Origin: JAIEPW01 sp964471915
Lineage (GTDB): Bacteria > Acidobacteriota > Terriglobia > Bryobacterales > Bryobacteraceae
DNA length: 64,000 bases
Reading direction: 5' to 3'
NCBI GenBank assembly: GCA_964471915.1
Contig: CAYYID010000004.1
Location: 62,001-126,000 of the forward strand
Positions within the stretch are counted from its first letter, which is position 1. Every line of letters begins with the position of its first letter. The position numbers were made by a program, and so were the translations under genes. The notes beneath the pieces were generated by a model. That model ran no database searches and had not been told where the DNA came from. It saw only the letters and a list, made by a program, of their open reading frames with translations. Below, piece by piece: positions 1 through 7,924 of the stretch.

Positions 1-594
1 GTGCTCCTCGACCAGCTTCGGAATCACGTCGCCGCACACCTGGCCCGCCGCCGCGCGGAGGTCCGGCACGCCGGCGAGCGACACCACGCCCTTCAGGGGT
101 AGCGGGTCCGGGCGATAGAGCGGGCTCTCCGGCTTCAGCTTGGGACGCGCCGCCGCCCACAGGGCCAGGTGGCCGCCCGCCGAATGGCCGAGCACGATCA
201 CGCGCTGGAGGTCGAGGGGATGCTTCTTCGCCGCCGCGCGCAGCGCGTCCACCGCCGCCGCGACATCGAGGAAGGTATTGGGCCAGCCGCCTTCGCCGCC
301 GACCCGGCGGTACTCGATCGAATATGTCGCCACCCCGTCGCGCGCCAGCGCCGCCGCCAGCAGCGCGATGTTGTCCAGGTTGATCGCCGCGCGCCAGCAG
401 CCGCCGTGGATGACGATGGCCACCGGATGCGGACCCGCGCCCGCGGGCAGCCGCAGGTCCGCGTACTGCAGCGGATGGCCGCCGTAGCTGATGCGGAAGT
501 CGGGCGCCGGCGGCGGCATCTGGATCACGTCGCCGAAGCTGATCAGCTTCTGTGCGAGCAGCGGACCGGCGAGCAGCACAGCGAGCCAGCGCAT
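1..594 (-). CDS. Secreted alpha/beta hydrolase (esterase/lipase-like), 3' part outside the window
   Basis: Only the first 198 codons are present; the gene runs off the left edge. Residues 1-15 form a short hydrophobic signal peptide ending LLAQ. The oxyanion-hole motif HGGC is at 63-66 and the nucleophile elbow GHSAG at 136-140, with Ser138 as the likely catalytic serine. This is the layout of BD-FAE/carboxylesterase-type alpha/beta hydrolases. The acid and histidine lie beyond the edge. The ATG overlaps the stop of the upstream acyl-CoA ligase as TGATG, so translation is probably coupled. It is the last visible gene of a four-gene acyl-CoA operon; it may release or trim an ester substrate, which is inference. 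Confidence 0.85.
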   Translation of the reverse strand, partial: MRWLAVLLAGPLLAQKLISFGDVIQMPPPAPDFRISYGGHPLQYADLRLPAGAGPHPVAIVIHGGCWRAAINLDNIALLAAALARDGVATYSIEYRRVGGEGGWPNTFLDVAAAVDALRAAAKKHPLDLQRVIVLGHSAGGHLALWAAARPKLKPESPLYRPDPLPLKGVVSLAGVPDLRAAAGQVCGDVIPKLVEEH

Positions 595-2144
595 CAGGAG
601 CCTCCGAGCTGCGCGCGCAGCACGTTCTTCTGCACCTTGCCGGTGCCGCCTTTCGGCAATGCCTCGACGAACACGACAGACGTGGGGCACTTGAAGTGCG
701 TCAACCGCTGCCGGCACCAGGCGATCAGCGACGCCTCGTCGAGTTCCGCGCCCGGCTTCAGCGCGACCACCGCGCGGATGGTCTCGCCCCACTTCTCGTC
801 GGAGACGCCGATGACGGCCGCCTCCAGCACCGCCGGATGCGACATGAGCATGGACTCGACCTCCGGCGAGTAGACGTTCTCGCCGCCAGACTTGATCATG
901 TCCTTCTTGCGGTCCAGGATGTAGACGAAGCCCTCGGCGTCGAACGCGCCGATGTCGCCCGTGTGGAGCCAGCCGCCGCGCATCACCTCCGCGGTGATCT
1001 CAGGCCGCTTCCAATAGCCTGTCATCACCGCGCCGCCGCGCACGATGATCTCGCCGCTCGCGCCCACCGGGACATCGCGGTCCAGCTCGTCGACGATGCG
1101 CAGTTCGATGCCGTACGGCGGCTTGCCGGCGCTCTTGATCGGCGTGAACTTTTCGTCCAGACGCTCGAAGCGATGGTCCTCGTGCAGCAGCGCGAGCAGC
1201 ATGGGCCCGGCTTCGGTCATGCCGTAGCCCTGGCGGAAGCGGACGCCCGGCAATAGCTCCATCGCCCGCTGGAGCACCGGCAGGGGCATCGGCGAGGCGC
1301 CGTACAGGAAACGTTCCAGGCTCGAGAGGTCATAGGCGCCGGCGCGCGGGTGGTTCACCACCATGTTGATCATGGTGGGCACCAGGACCGTTTCGGTCAC
1401 CCGGTAGTCCTGCACGGCCTTGAGGAACGCCTCGGGCTCGAAGCTCGGCAGATACGCGTGGGTCCCGCCGAGCATGGTGGTGGAGTGGATGGCGCCGCCA
1501 TCGGCCAGGTGGAACATCGGCGCGGCATGCAGCCACACGCCATGCTCATTCGATTTCAGGGTGACGGTGGAATGCACCGCGTGGAAATAGGCATGGCGGT
1601 GCGACAGCATGGCGCCCTTCGGTCCGCCGGTGGTCCCGGAGGTATAGAAGACGCCGAAGAGATCCTCGGGGTCCGGCTCGGGGAACTCGCGGCCGCGGGG
1701 CGCGGCGTCGACGCCGGGAATCCAATCGATCATCCCGGCGGGGTGCTCGCCTGTGCCCGCGAAGATCCAATGCCGGACGCACGGACACTTCTCTTTCAGC
1801 CCGGCCAGCAGCGGCACGAAGCGGTCGTCGAGCACGCAGGCCGCGCTTTCGCTGTCGTTGATGGAGAACGCGAAGTCGTCCAGGTTCCAGCGCGTGTTCA
1901 GCGGCACGATGATGAGGCCGGCGATCATCGTGGCGTGGTACAGCTCCAGGTACTCGTGCGAGTTGATGGCGAGCACGGCGACGCGCTCGCCGCGCGGCAG
2001 GCCGAGGTCCGCCAGCAGGGCCGCGGCCTGGTGCGCGCGGACGTAATAGTCGCTCCAGGCGATGGTCCCGCCGCCGGTCCGGTGGGAGGCGGTGCGGCCG
2101 CCGTGGCGCTGCGCGGCGCGGCGCAGCGTGTACATCAGGTTCAT
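594..2144 (-). CDS. Acyl-CoA synthetase (AMP-dependent, long/medium-chain fatty-acid-type)
   Basis: 516 residues. ANL-superfamily adenylate-forming enzyme that would convert a carboxylic acid, ATP and CoA to acyl-CoA. The nucleotide-binding motif TSGTTGGPKG is at 168-177, followed by YGMTEAGP, HTGDIG and the C-terminal GKVQK segment carrying the adenylation lysine. No signal peptide, so cytoplasmic. I chose the ATG at 2144 because it overlaps the stop of the upstream racemase as ATGA; the open frame extends further upstream but lies over that gene. Acid specificity cannot be read from sequence; the racemase and MaoC neighbours suggest a branched or steroid-like side chain. Confidence 0.9.
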   Translation of the reverse strand: MNLMYTLRRAAQRHGGRTASHRTGGGTIAWSDYYVRAHQAAALLADLGLPRGERVAVLAINSHEYLELYHATMIAGLIIVPLNTRWNLDDFAFSINDSESAACVLDDRFVPLLAGLKEKCPCVRHWIFAGTGEHPAGMIDWIPGVDAAPRGREFPEPDPEDLFGVFYTSGTTGGPKGAMLSHRHAYFHAVHSTVTLKSNEHGVWLHAAPMFHLADGGAIHSTTMLGGTHAYLPSFEPEAFLKAVQDYRVTETVLVPTMINMVVNHPRAGAYDLSSLERFLYGASPMPLPVLQRAMELLPGVRFRQGYGMTEAGPMLLALLHEDHRFERLDEKFTPIKSAGKPPYGIELRIVDELDRDVPVGASGEIIVRGGAVMTGYWKRPEITAEVMRGGWLHTGDIGAFDAEGFVYILDRKKDMIKSGGENVYSPEVESMLMSHPAVLEAAVIGVSDEKWGETIRAVVALKPGAELDEASLIAWCRQRLTHFKCPTSVVFVEALPKGGTGKVQKNVLRAQLGGS

Positions 2145-3265
2145 GCGACGGCTCCCTGGCGGCGCAGTTCCGCGATTTCGTCCGCGTCGAAGCCGAAGCG
2201 CGCGAGCACTTCGTCGCTGTGCTCGCCGAGCGCGGGGGGGCGTCCGCCGGTTTCCGGCGGCGTGTCGCTCATCTGCGGCACCAGCCCAATGGGATGCGAG
2301 GCGAAGTGCGGATCCGCGGCGGCTTCGGCGACGGTGCGCACCGGGGCGACGCAGGTCTCTTTGAAACCGAGCAGCCGGAACCACTCCTCGGCGGACTTCT
2401 CGCGGAACTTCGCGGCGAGCTCCTGTTTGAGAGCCGCCTGGCGGTCCGGCTTCAGGTGATCCGGAATCAGGTGGTCCAGCCCCAGCTCGCGGCAGAGCGT
2501 CTCCCAGAACTTCTTCTCCAGCGCGCCCACGGAAACGTAGCGGCCGTCGGCGCACTCGTAGATCGAGTAGCAGGCTAGACCGCCGCTGAGGATCTCCTCG
2601 CCGCGTTTCGCGACCTGCCCGTGCGCGCGCAGCGCGCCGAGCGGCACCGTGAGCAGCGCCGCGGCGCCGTCCATCATGGAGATCTCGATGCGCTGGCCGC
2701 GCCCGGTGCGCTCCCGCGCGGCGAGCGCGAGCAGCATCCCGATCACGGCCTGCATGGAGCCGCCGGCCAGGTCGGCGATCTGGATCCCCGGGATCACCGG
2801 CGCGCCGCCCGCGGGGCCGATGAGGTCCAGCACGCCGGCGAGCGAGAGATAGTTCACGTCGTGGCCCGCCAGGTCCGCATAGGGGCCGTCCGGGCCGTAG
2901 CCCGTGAGCGCCGCGTAAATGATCCGCGAGTTCACCGCCTTCAGCGCCGCGTAGCCCACGCCAAGACGATCCATCACGCCGGGCCGGAACCCCTCGATGA
3001 CGATGTCGACATTGGGCACAAGGCGCAGGAACGCGGCCTTGCCGCGCGGGTGCTTGAGGTCCAGCGCCAGGCTGCGCTTGGAGCCATTGGTGGCGGTGAA
3101 GGTGGGGTTCTCGCCCTTCGAGAACATGGTGCGCGCGTAGTCGCCGATGCCCGGCTGCTCGATCTTGATGACCTCGGCGCCGAACTGGCGCATCCAGTTC
3201 GTCGCCACGGCGCCGGGCAGCAGGCGCGTGCAGTCGAGGATGACGGTCCCTTCGAGCGCTTTCAT
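2141..3265 (-). CDS. Alpha-methylacyl-CoA racemase-like CoA-transferase family III protein
   Basis: 374 residues, CaiB/BaiF family. The three residues used for racemisation in the mycobacterial alpha-methylacyl-CoA racemase are all in register: His135 within GHDVNY, Asp165 within IADLAGG and Glu250 within GALEKKFW. This favours a racemase acting on 2-methylacyl-CoA thioesters over a CoA-transferase. EGFRPGVMDRLG (91-102) is the family CoA-binding segment. The gene overlaps the MaoC gene upstream and the ligase downstream by 4 nt each (ATGA). Together the operon could activate a 2-methyl-branched acid, set its stereochemistry and hydrate an enoyl-CoA; that pathway is inference. The residue assignment is by position and motif, not by alignment. 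Confidence 0.85.
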   Translation of the reverse strand: MKALEGTVILDCTRLLPGAVATNWMRQFGAEVIKIEQPGIGDYARTMFSKGENPTFTATNGSKRSLALDLKHPRGKAAFLRLVPNVDIVIEGFRPGVMDRLGVGYAALKAVNSRIIYAALTGYGPDGPYADLAGHDVNYLSLAGVLDLIGPAGGAPVIPGIQIADLAGGSMQAVIGMLLALAARERTGRGQRIEISMMDGAAALLTVPLGALRAHGQVAKRGEEILSGGLACYSIYECADGRYVSVGALEKKFWETLCRELGLDHLIPDHLKPDRQAALKQELAAKFREKSAEEWFRLLGFKETCVAPVRTVAEAAADPHFASHPIGLVPQMSDTPPETGGRPPALGEHSDEVLARFGFDADEIAELRRQGAVA

Positions 3266-3693
3266 GCCCGCGCTTTCACCAGGACTTTGTCGACGTAGAC
3301 GCACACGGGGTCGCCGGTCTGCTTGAGCACCCGCGTCTCCATGGTGACCACGCCCCGGCCCGGACCCTTGGGTTCCTTGGCCAGTACTTTTTTCACGACG
3401 TGGATGGTGTCGCCGATGAAGGTGGGGTTCACGAAGCGGAGCTTTTCGACGCCATAGAAGGCGATGATCTCGTCGATGTCGCCCATCTGGATGGTGAGTC
3501 CGGTAGAGATGGAGAAGACGAGCGCGCCGTGGGCGATGCGGCGGCCGAAGGGTCCGGCTTTGGCCCATTCCTCGCTCATGTGGAGCTGGTGGAAGTCGCC
3601 GGTAAGGCCCGCGAAGTTGACGATGTCGGCCTCGGTCACGGTGCGGGAACGGGTCTGGGTCTCGCGGCCAATCTCGTAGTCCTCGAAGTACAC
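3262..3693 (-). CDS. MaoC-like (R)-specific enoyl-CoA hydratase
   Basis: 143 residues, a single hot-dog fold. The hydratase motif is visible as GDFHQLHMSEEWAK followed by GPFGRRIAHG, supplying the Asp and His that polarise water in (R)-specific enoyl-CoA hydratases. The start is GTG (3693-3691); AGAGGAG lies about 5 nt upstream, so this gene, unlike many here, has a normal Shine-Dalgarno. It is the first gene of the minus-strand operon 3693 to 1. Its promoter region is shared divergently with malate dehydrogenase. Could alternatively be a dehydratase acting on a non-fatty thioester. Confidence 0.88.
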   Translation of the reverse strand: MYFEDYEIGRETQTRSRTVTEADIVNFAGLTGDFHQLHMSEEWAKAGPFGRRIAHGALVFSISTGLTIQMGDIDEIIAFYGVEKLRFVNPTFIGDTIHVVKKVLAKEPKGPGRGVVTMETRVLKQTGDPVCVYVDKVLVKARA

Positions 3694-3715
3694 GGCGTCT
3701 CCTCTCGAAGCCGTG

Positions 3716-3721
3716 AATATA
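3716..3721 (-). promoter_or_regulatory. -10 element of the MaoC/racemase/ligase operon
   Basis: TATATT on the minus strand, 23 nt upstream of the GTG start and just before the Shine-Dalgarno. No convincing -35 is visible. It sits back to back with the malate dehydrogenase promoter. Confidence 0.45.
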
Positions 3722-3748
3722 TCAAACGAGGGGCCGGGGCCGCCGCGT

Positions 3749-3754
3749 TATACT
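3749..3754 (+). promoter_or_regulatory. -10 element of mdh, leaderless type
   Basis: TATACT ends 8 nt before the mdh ATG, which places the expected transcription start about 2 nt from the start codon. There is no Shine-Dalgarno between them. No clear -35. Confidence 0.55.
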
Positions 3755-3762
3755 AACGGCTT

Positions 3763-4698
3763 ATGCGCAAAAAAGTGACCGTAGTCGGCGGCGGCAACGT
3801 AGGGGCCAGCGCCGCCCTGAACATCGCCATGAAGGAACTCGCGGATGTCGTTCTGGTGGACATCGCGGAAGGGGTTCCGATGGGCAAGGGCCTCGACATC
3901 CTGCAGATGGGGCCGGTGGAAGGCTACGACGTGAACGTCGTGGGCGCCAACGGCTACGAGGAGACCGCGAACTCCGACATCGTCGTGATCACGGCGGGCC
4001 TGGCGCGCAAGCCCGGCATGAGCCGTGACGACCTGCTGTTCGCCAACTTCGACGTCGTGAAGAGCTGCACCGAGCAGGTGGTGAAGTACTCGCCCAACGC
4101 GATCCTGGTGCTGGTGACGAACCCGCTGGACGCGATGTGCTGGACCGCGCTTAAGGTCTCGAAGTTCTCGAAGAACCGCGTGATCGGCATGGCCGGCGTG
4201 CTGGACACCGCGCGCTTCCGGACGTTCCTGGCGCAGCACTTGAAGGTCTCGGTGGAGAGCATCACCGCCGTGGTGCTGGGCGGACACGGCGACACCATGG
4301 TGCCGCTGGTGCGCTACTCGAGCGTCGCCGGCATCCCGCTGACCGATCTGATCGAGCCGGACGCCCTCGCCGCGATGGTGGACCGGGCCCGCAACGGCGG
4401 CGCGGAGATTGTGAAGTACCTGAAGACGGGCAGCGCCTACTACGCCCCGTCCGCCGCGGCCGTGGAGATGGTCGAGTCGATCCTGAAGGACAAGAAGAAA
4501 GTGCTGCCCTGCTCCGTCTATCTCGAAGGCGAGTACGGCTATCAGGACCTCTTCGTCGGCGTGCCGGTGAAGCTCGGCGCCATGGGCATCGAGAAGATCT
4601 ACGAGATGAAGCTCACCGCCGACGAGAAGGCGATGCTCGACAAGAGCGCGGGTTCGGTGAAGGAAGTCGTCGACCTTATCCGGCCGAAGCTCGGCTAA
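3763..4698 (+). CDS. mdh: Malate dehydrogenase (LDH-like type)
   Basis: 311 residues, normal length. Catalyses NAD-dependent interconversion of malate and oxaloacetate in the TCA cycle. The Rossmann motif GGGNVGASAALN is at the N-terminus and the coenzyme-selecting acid follows in VLVDI. The substrate-binding arginines are in GLARKPGMSRDD, and the catalytic histidine is in GGHGDTMVP. The residue set, including the double arginine ARKPGMSR, points to malate rather than lactate. It is the first gene of a plus-strand pair with the SET-domain gene 12 nt downstream, and carries a leaderless-type promoter. Confidence 0.95.
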   Translation: MRKKVTVVGGGNVGASAALNIAMKELADVVLVDIAEGVPMGKGLDILQMGPVEGYDVNVVGANGYEETANSDIVVITAGLARKPGMSRDDLLFANFDVVKSCTEQVVKYSPNAILVLVTNPLDAMCWTALKVSKFSKNRVIGMAGVLDTARFRTFLAQHLKVSVESITAVVLGGHGDTMVPLVRYSSVAGIPLTDLIEPDALAAMVDRARNGGAEIVKYLKTGSAYYAPSAAAVEMVESILKDKKKVLPCSVYLEGEYGYQDLFVGVPVKLGAMGIEKIYEMKLTADEKAMLDKSAGSVKEVVDLIRPKLG

Positions 4699-4710
4699 AG
4701 GGGATCCGGA

Positions 4711-5181
4711 GTGGCTGCACCTGCCGCGGGGCTGGAGAAGCCCCGCATCGACCCGAAGTATTGCCGGTTCCAGCTCACGCTGGCCGAATCCAAGATCCAC
4801 CGCTGGGGCGTGTACGCCGCGGAGGCGATCCCCCGCGGGCGCAAGGTGATCGAGTACACCGGCGAGCGCATCAACCGGCGCGAGACCAAGAAGCGCGCGA
4901 ACGAGCGCGAGCTCAATTACCTCTTCACGCTCAGCCCCTACTGGACCGTGGACGGCGGCGCCGGCGGCTCCGGCGCGGAGTTCATCAACCATTCCTGCAC
5001 GCCCAACTGCCAGGCCCGGATCGTCAAGGACCACATCCTGTACTTCTCGCTGCGGGACATCCGCAAGGGCGAGGAACTGACGGTGGACTACAACTTCGGC
5101 GCCGACGAGGAGATGGCCGAGTGCCGGTGCGGGTCCCGCGGCTGCCGCGGAACCATCAACCAGAAGAAGAAGTCCGGCTGA
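4711..5181 (+). CDS. SET-domain protein lysine methyltransferase-like
   Basis: 156 residues, GTG start with GGGGATCCGGA just upstream. The whole protein is one compact SET domain: GVYAAEAIPRG at 33-43, the cofactor/knot motif FINHSC at 91-96, and the catalytic ELTVDYNF at 122-129. A post-SET CxCxxxxC (Cys138, Cys140, Cys145) could bind zinc together with Cys96. SET proteins transfer methyl groups from S-adenosylmethionine to protein lysines; in bacteria the substrate is usually unknown. There are no extra domains, so the target must be recognised by SET itself. It follows mdh closely and is probably co-transcribed. A lysine-rich tail (QKKKSG) ends the protein. Confidence 0.88.
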   Translation: MAAPAAGLEKPRIDPKYCRFQLTLAESKIHRWGVYAAEAIPRGRKVIEYTGERINRRETKKRANERELNYLFTLSPYWTVDGGAGGSGAEFINHSCTPNCQARIVKDHILYFSLRDIRKGEELTVDYNFGADEEMAECRCGSRGCRGTINQKKKSG

Positions 5182-5200
5182 TCCGGCGCACGGCGGCGGC

Positions 5201-6589
5201 TTACTCCCGGGAGGCGACCTGGAAGCGGCTGAGCGTCTCGGCGTAACTGACGACGCCGGAGACCAGCGCCTCGGCGAGCTTCTGGCGGTAATCGCCGCGC
5301 TTCAGCAGCGCCTCGTCGGTGGAGTTGGTGAGGAATCCGATCTCGGCCAGGATGGACGGCATGCTGGCGCCGATCAGCACCACGAACGGCGCGCGCTTCA
5401 CGCCACGGTTGCGCGCCGCGGCGTTGTTCTTTGCGGAGAAGCCGTGCAGGGAGCGCTGCACCCGCGCGGCGAACTCCTCGGACTCGTCGGCCTTGTCGCG
5501 CAGCGCGATCTTCTGCAGCAGCTCCCGGAGGTCGCCGACGGACTTGGACGAACCGGCGTTCTCGCGCGCGGCGACTTCCAGCGCGTTGCGGTTGGTGGTG
5601 AAGTTCAGGTAGTAGGTTTCGACGCCCGCCACCGAGCGCACCGGCGACGAGTTGGCGTGGATCGACAGGAACAGGTCCGCCTTGTGCTGGTTGGCGATGC
5701 GCGTGCGTTCTTCGAGGTGCACGTAGAGGTCCTCGTCGCGCGTGAGGATCACTTCCGCGCCGAGCTGTTCCTCGAGCAGCGCCGCCACGCGCCGCGAGAC
5801 GTCGAGCACCAGCTCCTTCTCATACAGGCCGCCGGGACTCATGGTGCCGACGTCGTGCCCGCCGTGCCCCGGGTCGATGACGATCTTGCCGATCTTGAGT
5901 CCGAGCACCCGGGTCATGGAACGGCCGCCGTTGGTGTTGGGCTTGGCGGACCGGGGTACGGGTCCGGTGAGTTCCGGTTTCGGAGCCACGGGCGCGGGGG
6001 CCGGCGGCACCACCGCTTTCGGAGCGATTTCGACGGTTTCCGGGACCTCGGCCGGCGCGGCCTTGGCGATGAGCGCGGGCGCCAGCAGCGCGGGCGCTTT
6101 GGGAGACTCGGGCTTCGGGGCCGGGGTCCGGGCAGGTTCCGCGCGCGAGATCTCGGTGACCTTCTCGGGGGCCTTTTCCGGCTTGGCGGCCGGGGGATCT
6201 TGCAGCTTCAGCTCCACCATCAGCCGGTCGGGGTTGGTGAGCTGGGAGGAAGTGTAGCTAGCTTTGGCGGCAAGGTCCAGCACGACACGCGTCACGCCGG
6301 TCTGGCTTTCGGCGACGCGGATCTGCTTGAGGATGGCGTCGTTGACGGCGATCACCTTCACGCCGCGTTCGGCCGGCCGCGCGCCCCGCAGGTCGAAGAA
6401 CAGGCGCTCGGGATTCGGCAGGCGGTCGAACTTGTACTGGAATTCGCCGGACACCTCGATGGCGACCCGGGTGACATCGCCGAGCGACCAGAAGCGGATC
6501 CCCGAGATCGTAGCGGGAGCCTTGGGCTCGGCGAACGCGGCGTTCGCAGCCAGCAGTGCGGTCAGCGCGATCCAGCGTGTCAGCTTCAT
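5201..6589 (-). CDS. N-acetylmuramoyl-L-alanine amidase, AMIN plus Amidase_3
   Basis: 462 residues. A signal peptide (ALTALLAANAAFA) is followed by an AMIN domain (about 25-130), a Pro/Ala/Glu/Lys-rich linker (about 130-220) and an Amidase_3 zinc amidase domain. The zinc ligands and catalytic residues are visible in VIDPGHGGHD, FLSIHANSS and ILAEIGFLTN. It would cleave the amide bond between muramic acid and L-alanine in peptidoglycan during daughter-cell separation, in the periplasm, with AMIN as the septum-targeting module. It lies next to a lytic transglycosylase on the same strand, making a cell-wall remodelling pair. Gene name amiC would be reasonable but the paralogue is not certain. 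Confidence 0.93.
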   Translation of the reverse strand: MKLTRWIALTALLAANAAFAEPKAPATISGIRFWSLGDVTRVAIEVSGEFQYKFDRLPNPERLFFDLRGARPAERGVKVIAVNDAILKQIRVAESQTGVTRVVLDLAAKASYTSSQLTNPDRLMVELKLQDPPAAKPEKAPEKVTEISRAEPARTPAPKPESPKAPALLAPALIAKAAPAEVPETVEIAPKAVVPPAPAPVAPKPELTGPVPRSAKPNTNGGRSMTRVLGLKIGKIVIDPGHGGHDVGTMSPGGLYEKELVLDVSRRVAALLEEQLGAEVILTRDEDLYVHLEERTRIANQHKADLFLSIHANSSPVRSVAGVETYYLNFTTNRNALEVAARENAGSSKSVGDLRELLQKIALRDKADESEEFAARVQRSLHGFSAKNNAAARNRGVKRAPFVVLIGASMPSILAEIGFLTNSTDEALLKRGDYRQKLAEALVSGVVSYAETLSRFQVASRE

Positions 6590-6616
6590 CGCTCTTCCAT
6601 ACGCAACGGGCGGTCC

Positions 6617-7258
6617 CTAGCGGACCGTCTTCAAATGCAATCGTCCCTCAGCGTCGACATGCTGCTCGACACGCACCGGCGGTTCCGGCGGAGGCGCTAC
6701 CGGCGGCGCCGGGTTCGCCCGCCGGGCGGCGGCGTAGCGTCCGGTGACCTTCGCCACATACTCCCGCGTTTCGCGGTACGGCGGCACCCACTTGTATTTT
6801 GCGACAGCCGCGGGCCCCGCGTTGTAGGCGGCCAGGGCCAGCCGGTCGTCGCCATACTGCTCCTGGAGCTGTTTCAGGTAGCGGACCCCGGCCTCGATGT
6901 TCTGCTTCGGGTCGAACGAGTTCTTCACGCCCAGGTCCCGCGCGGTGCCGGGCATCAGTTGCATCAGGCCTTCCGCGCCCGCCGAGGAGACGGCATACGG
7001 GTTGTAGGCGCTTTCCGCCTCGATGACGGAGTGGACCAGCAGCGGATCGACATTGTGCTTCTCGGCGGCCGCCAGCACCAGCGCCTGCACCTCGGCTTTG
7101 CGCTCGCCGGGCGCGGGCTTGTTCGGCTCGACGACGCGCCGCACCAGGCGTCCGGTGCGGGCGTCGGCGCGCACCAGGCTGGCCGCAGCCGGCGGATCGG
7201 CGGCGCGGGCCGGGGTGAGCGTAAGCCCCGCGAAAGCGAAGATAAAACACGAGAACAT
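6617..7258 (-). CDS. Lytic transglycosylase (SLT/MltE-like), secreted
   Basis: 213 residues from the ATG at 7258, chosen because residues 1-20 form a clean signal peptide (TPARAA); a longer open frame upstream adds unrelated sequence over the divergent promoter. The transglycosylase signature is IEAESAYNP (79-87, Glu82 as catalytic acid), followed by GLMQLMPGTA (97-106) and ALAAYNAGP. It cleaves the glycan strand between MurNAc and GlcNAc with formation of anhydro-MurNAc. The C-terminal tail is Pro-rich. The gene ends 27 nt before the amidase start and may be co-transcribed with it. Confidence 0.9.
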   Translation of the reverse strand: MFSCFIFAFAGLTLTPARAADPPAAASLVRADARTGRLVRRVVEPNKPAPGERKAEVQALVLAAAEKHNVDPLLVHSVIEAESAYNPYAVSSAGAEGLMQLMPGTARDLGVKNSFDPKQNIEAGVRYLKQLQEQYGDDRLALAAYNAGPAAVAKYKWVPPYRETREYVAKVTGRYAAARRANPAPPVAPPPEPPVRVEQHVDAEGRLHLKTVR

Positions 7259-7264
7259 GAATTT

Positions 7265-7303
7265 GTTCTTTAAGATTATACGTAAAGAACTGTGATTCTC
7301 CAA
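7265..7303 (-). promoter_or_regulatory. Promoter of the lytic transglycosylase with an overlapping dyad
   Basis: Minus-strand TTGGAG (7303-7298), a 17-bp spacer and TATAAT (7280-7275) make a good sigma-70 promoter. A perfect 8-bp inverted repeat, GTTCTTTA (7265-7272) and TAAAGAAC (7283-7290), brackets the -10 with a 10-bp spacer. This is the classic layout for a repressor operator. The expected transcription start is only about 10 nt from the ATG. Confidence 0.6.
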
Positions 7304-7327
7304 TACCTTATCAGCTATCATCGAGCC

Positions 7328-7924
7328 ATGCACGTCGCCGGGTTCGTCCTGGCCGGTGGCGAAAGCCGCCGCATGGGACGAGACAAAGCCCTCTTGGAGC
7401 ATCTCGGGCAGCCGTGGATCTGCCTGCTGGCGGACCGTGTCCGCGCCGCCGCCGGCAAGGTCACCATCATCGGACCGCCTGACCGGTATGCCGGGCTGGG
7501 CTATCCCGTGGAGGGCGACCGGACCCCGGGTCTCGGTCCGCTGGGTGGACTCGCGACTGCTTTGGGGCTCGGCTACGCGCCCTGGAATCTGGTTATCGCC
7601 TGTGATTTGTTGCACTTGTCCGAGGAGTTGCTGATCCGGCTGGTGCGCGCTACCGAGACTGCCGACGCCGACTGCGTCGCGGCGGCTTCTCCGGAGCGCG
7701 GCGCCGAGCCGCTGTGCGCCGCCTACCACGCCCGCGTGGCTCCGCTGGTGGACCGTCTGCTCGAAAGTAAGCAATTGAAAATGAGGGACTTTCTGGCGCA
7801 GATCCGCGTGGCGACCGTGGACGCCGCCGACCCCCGGGAACTTGCTAATGTGAATACGCCGGAGGATTGGGCTAAGCATGCCGTACCAGTCGAGCCACTA
7901 CGTCGAGTTCCAACACGTTCATAA
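7328..7924 (+). CDS. mobA: Molybdenum cofactor guanylyltransferase
   Basis: 198 residues from the ATG at 7328. Attaches GMP to molybdopterin to make the bis-MGD cofactor. The nucleotidyltransferase signature LAGGESRRMGRDKALL lies at the N-terminus, followed by GPLGGLATAL and the metal-binding VIACDLLHLS. The C-terminal NVNTPEDW is typical of MobA. The last 47 nt overlap the following ABC gene in another frame, an unusually long overlap. No other molybdopterin genes are in the window. Confidence 0.9.
   Translation: MHVAGFVLAGGESRRMGRDKALLEHLGQPWICLLADRVRAAAGKVTIIGPPDRYAGLGYPVEGDRTPGLGPLGGLATALGLGYAPWNLVIACDLLHLSEELLIRLVRATETADADCVAAASPERGAEPLCAAYHARVAPLVDRLLESKQLKMRDFLAQIRVATVDAADPRELANVNTPEDWAKHAVPVEPLRRVPTRS

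Noticed and set aside
3748..5034. Antisense open frame over mdh and the SET gene
   Set aside because: Mirror of two clear genes; no ribosome site or domain.
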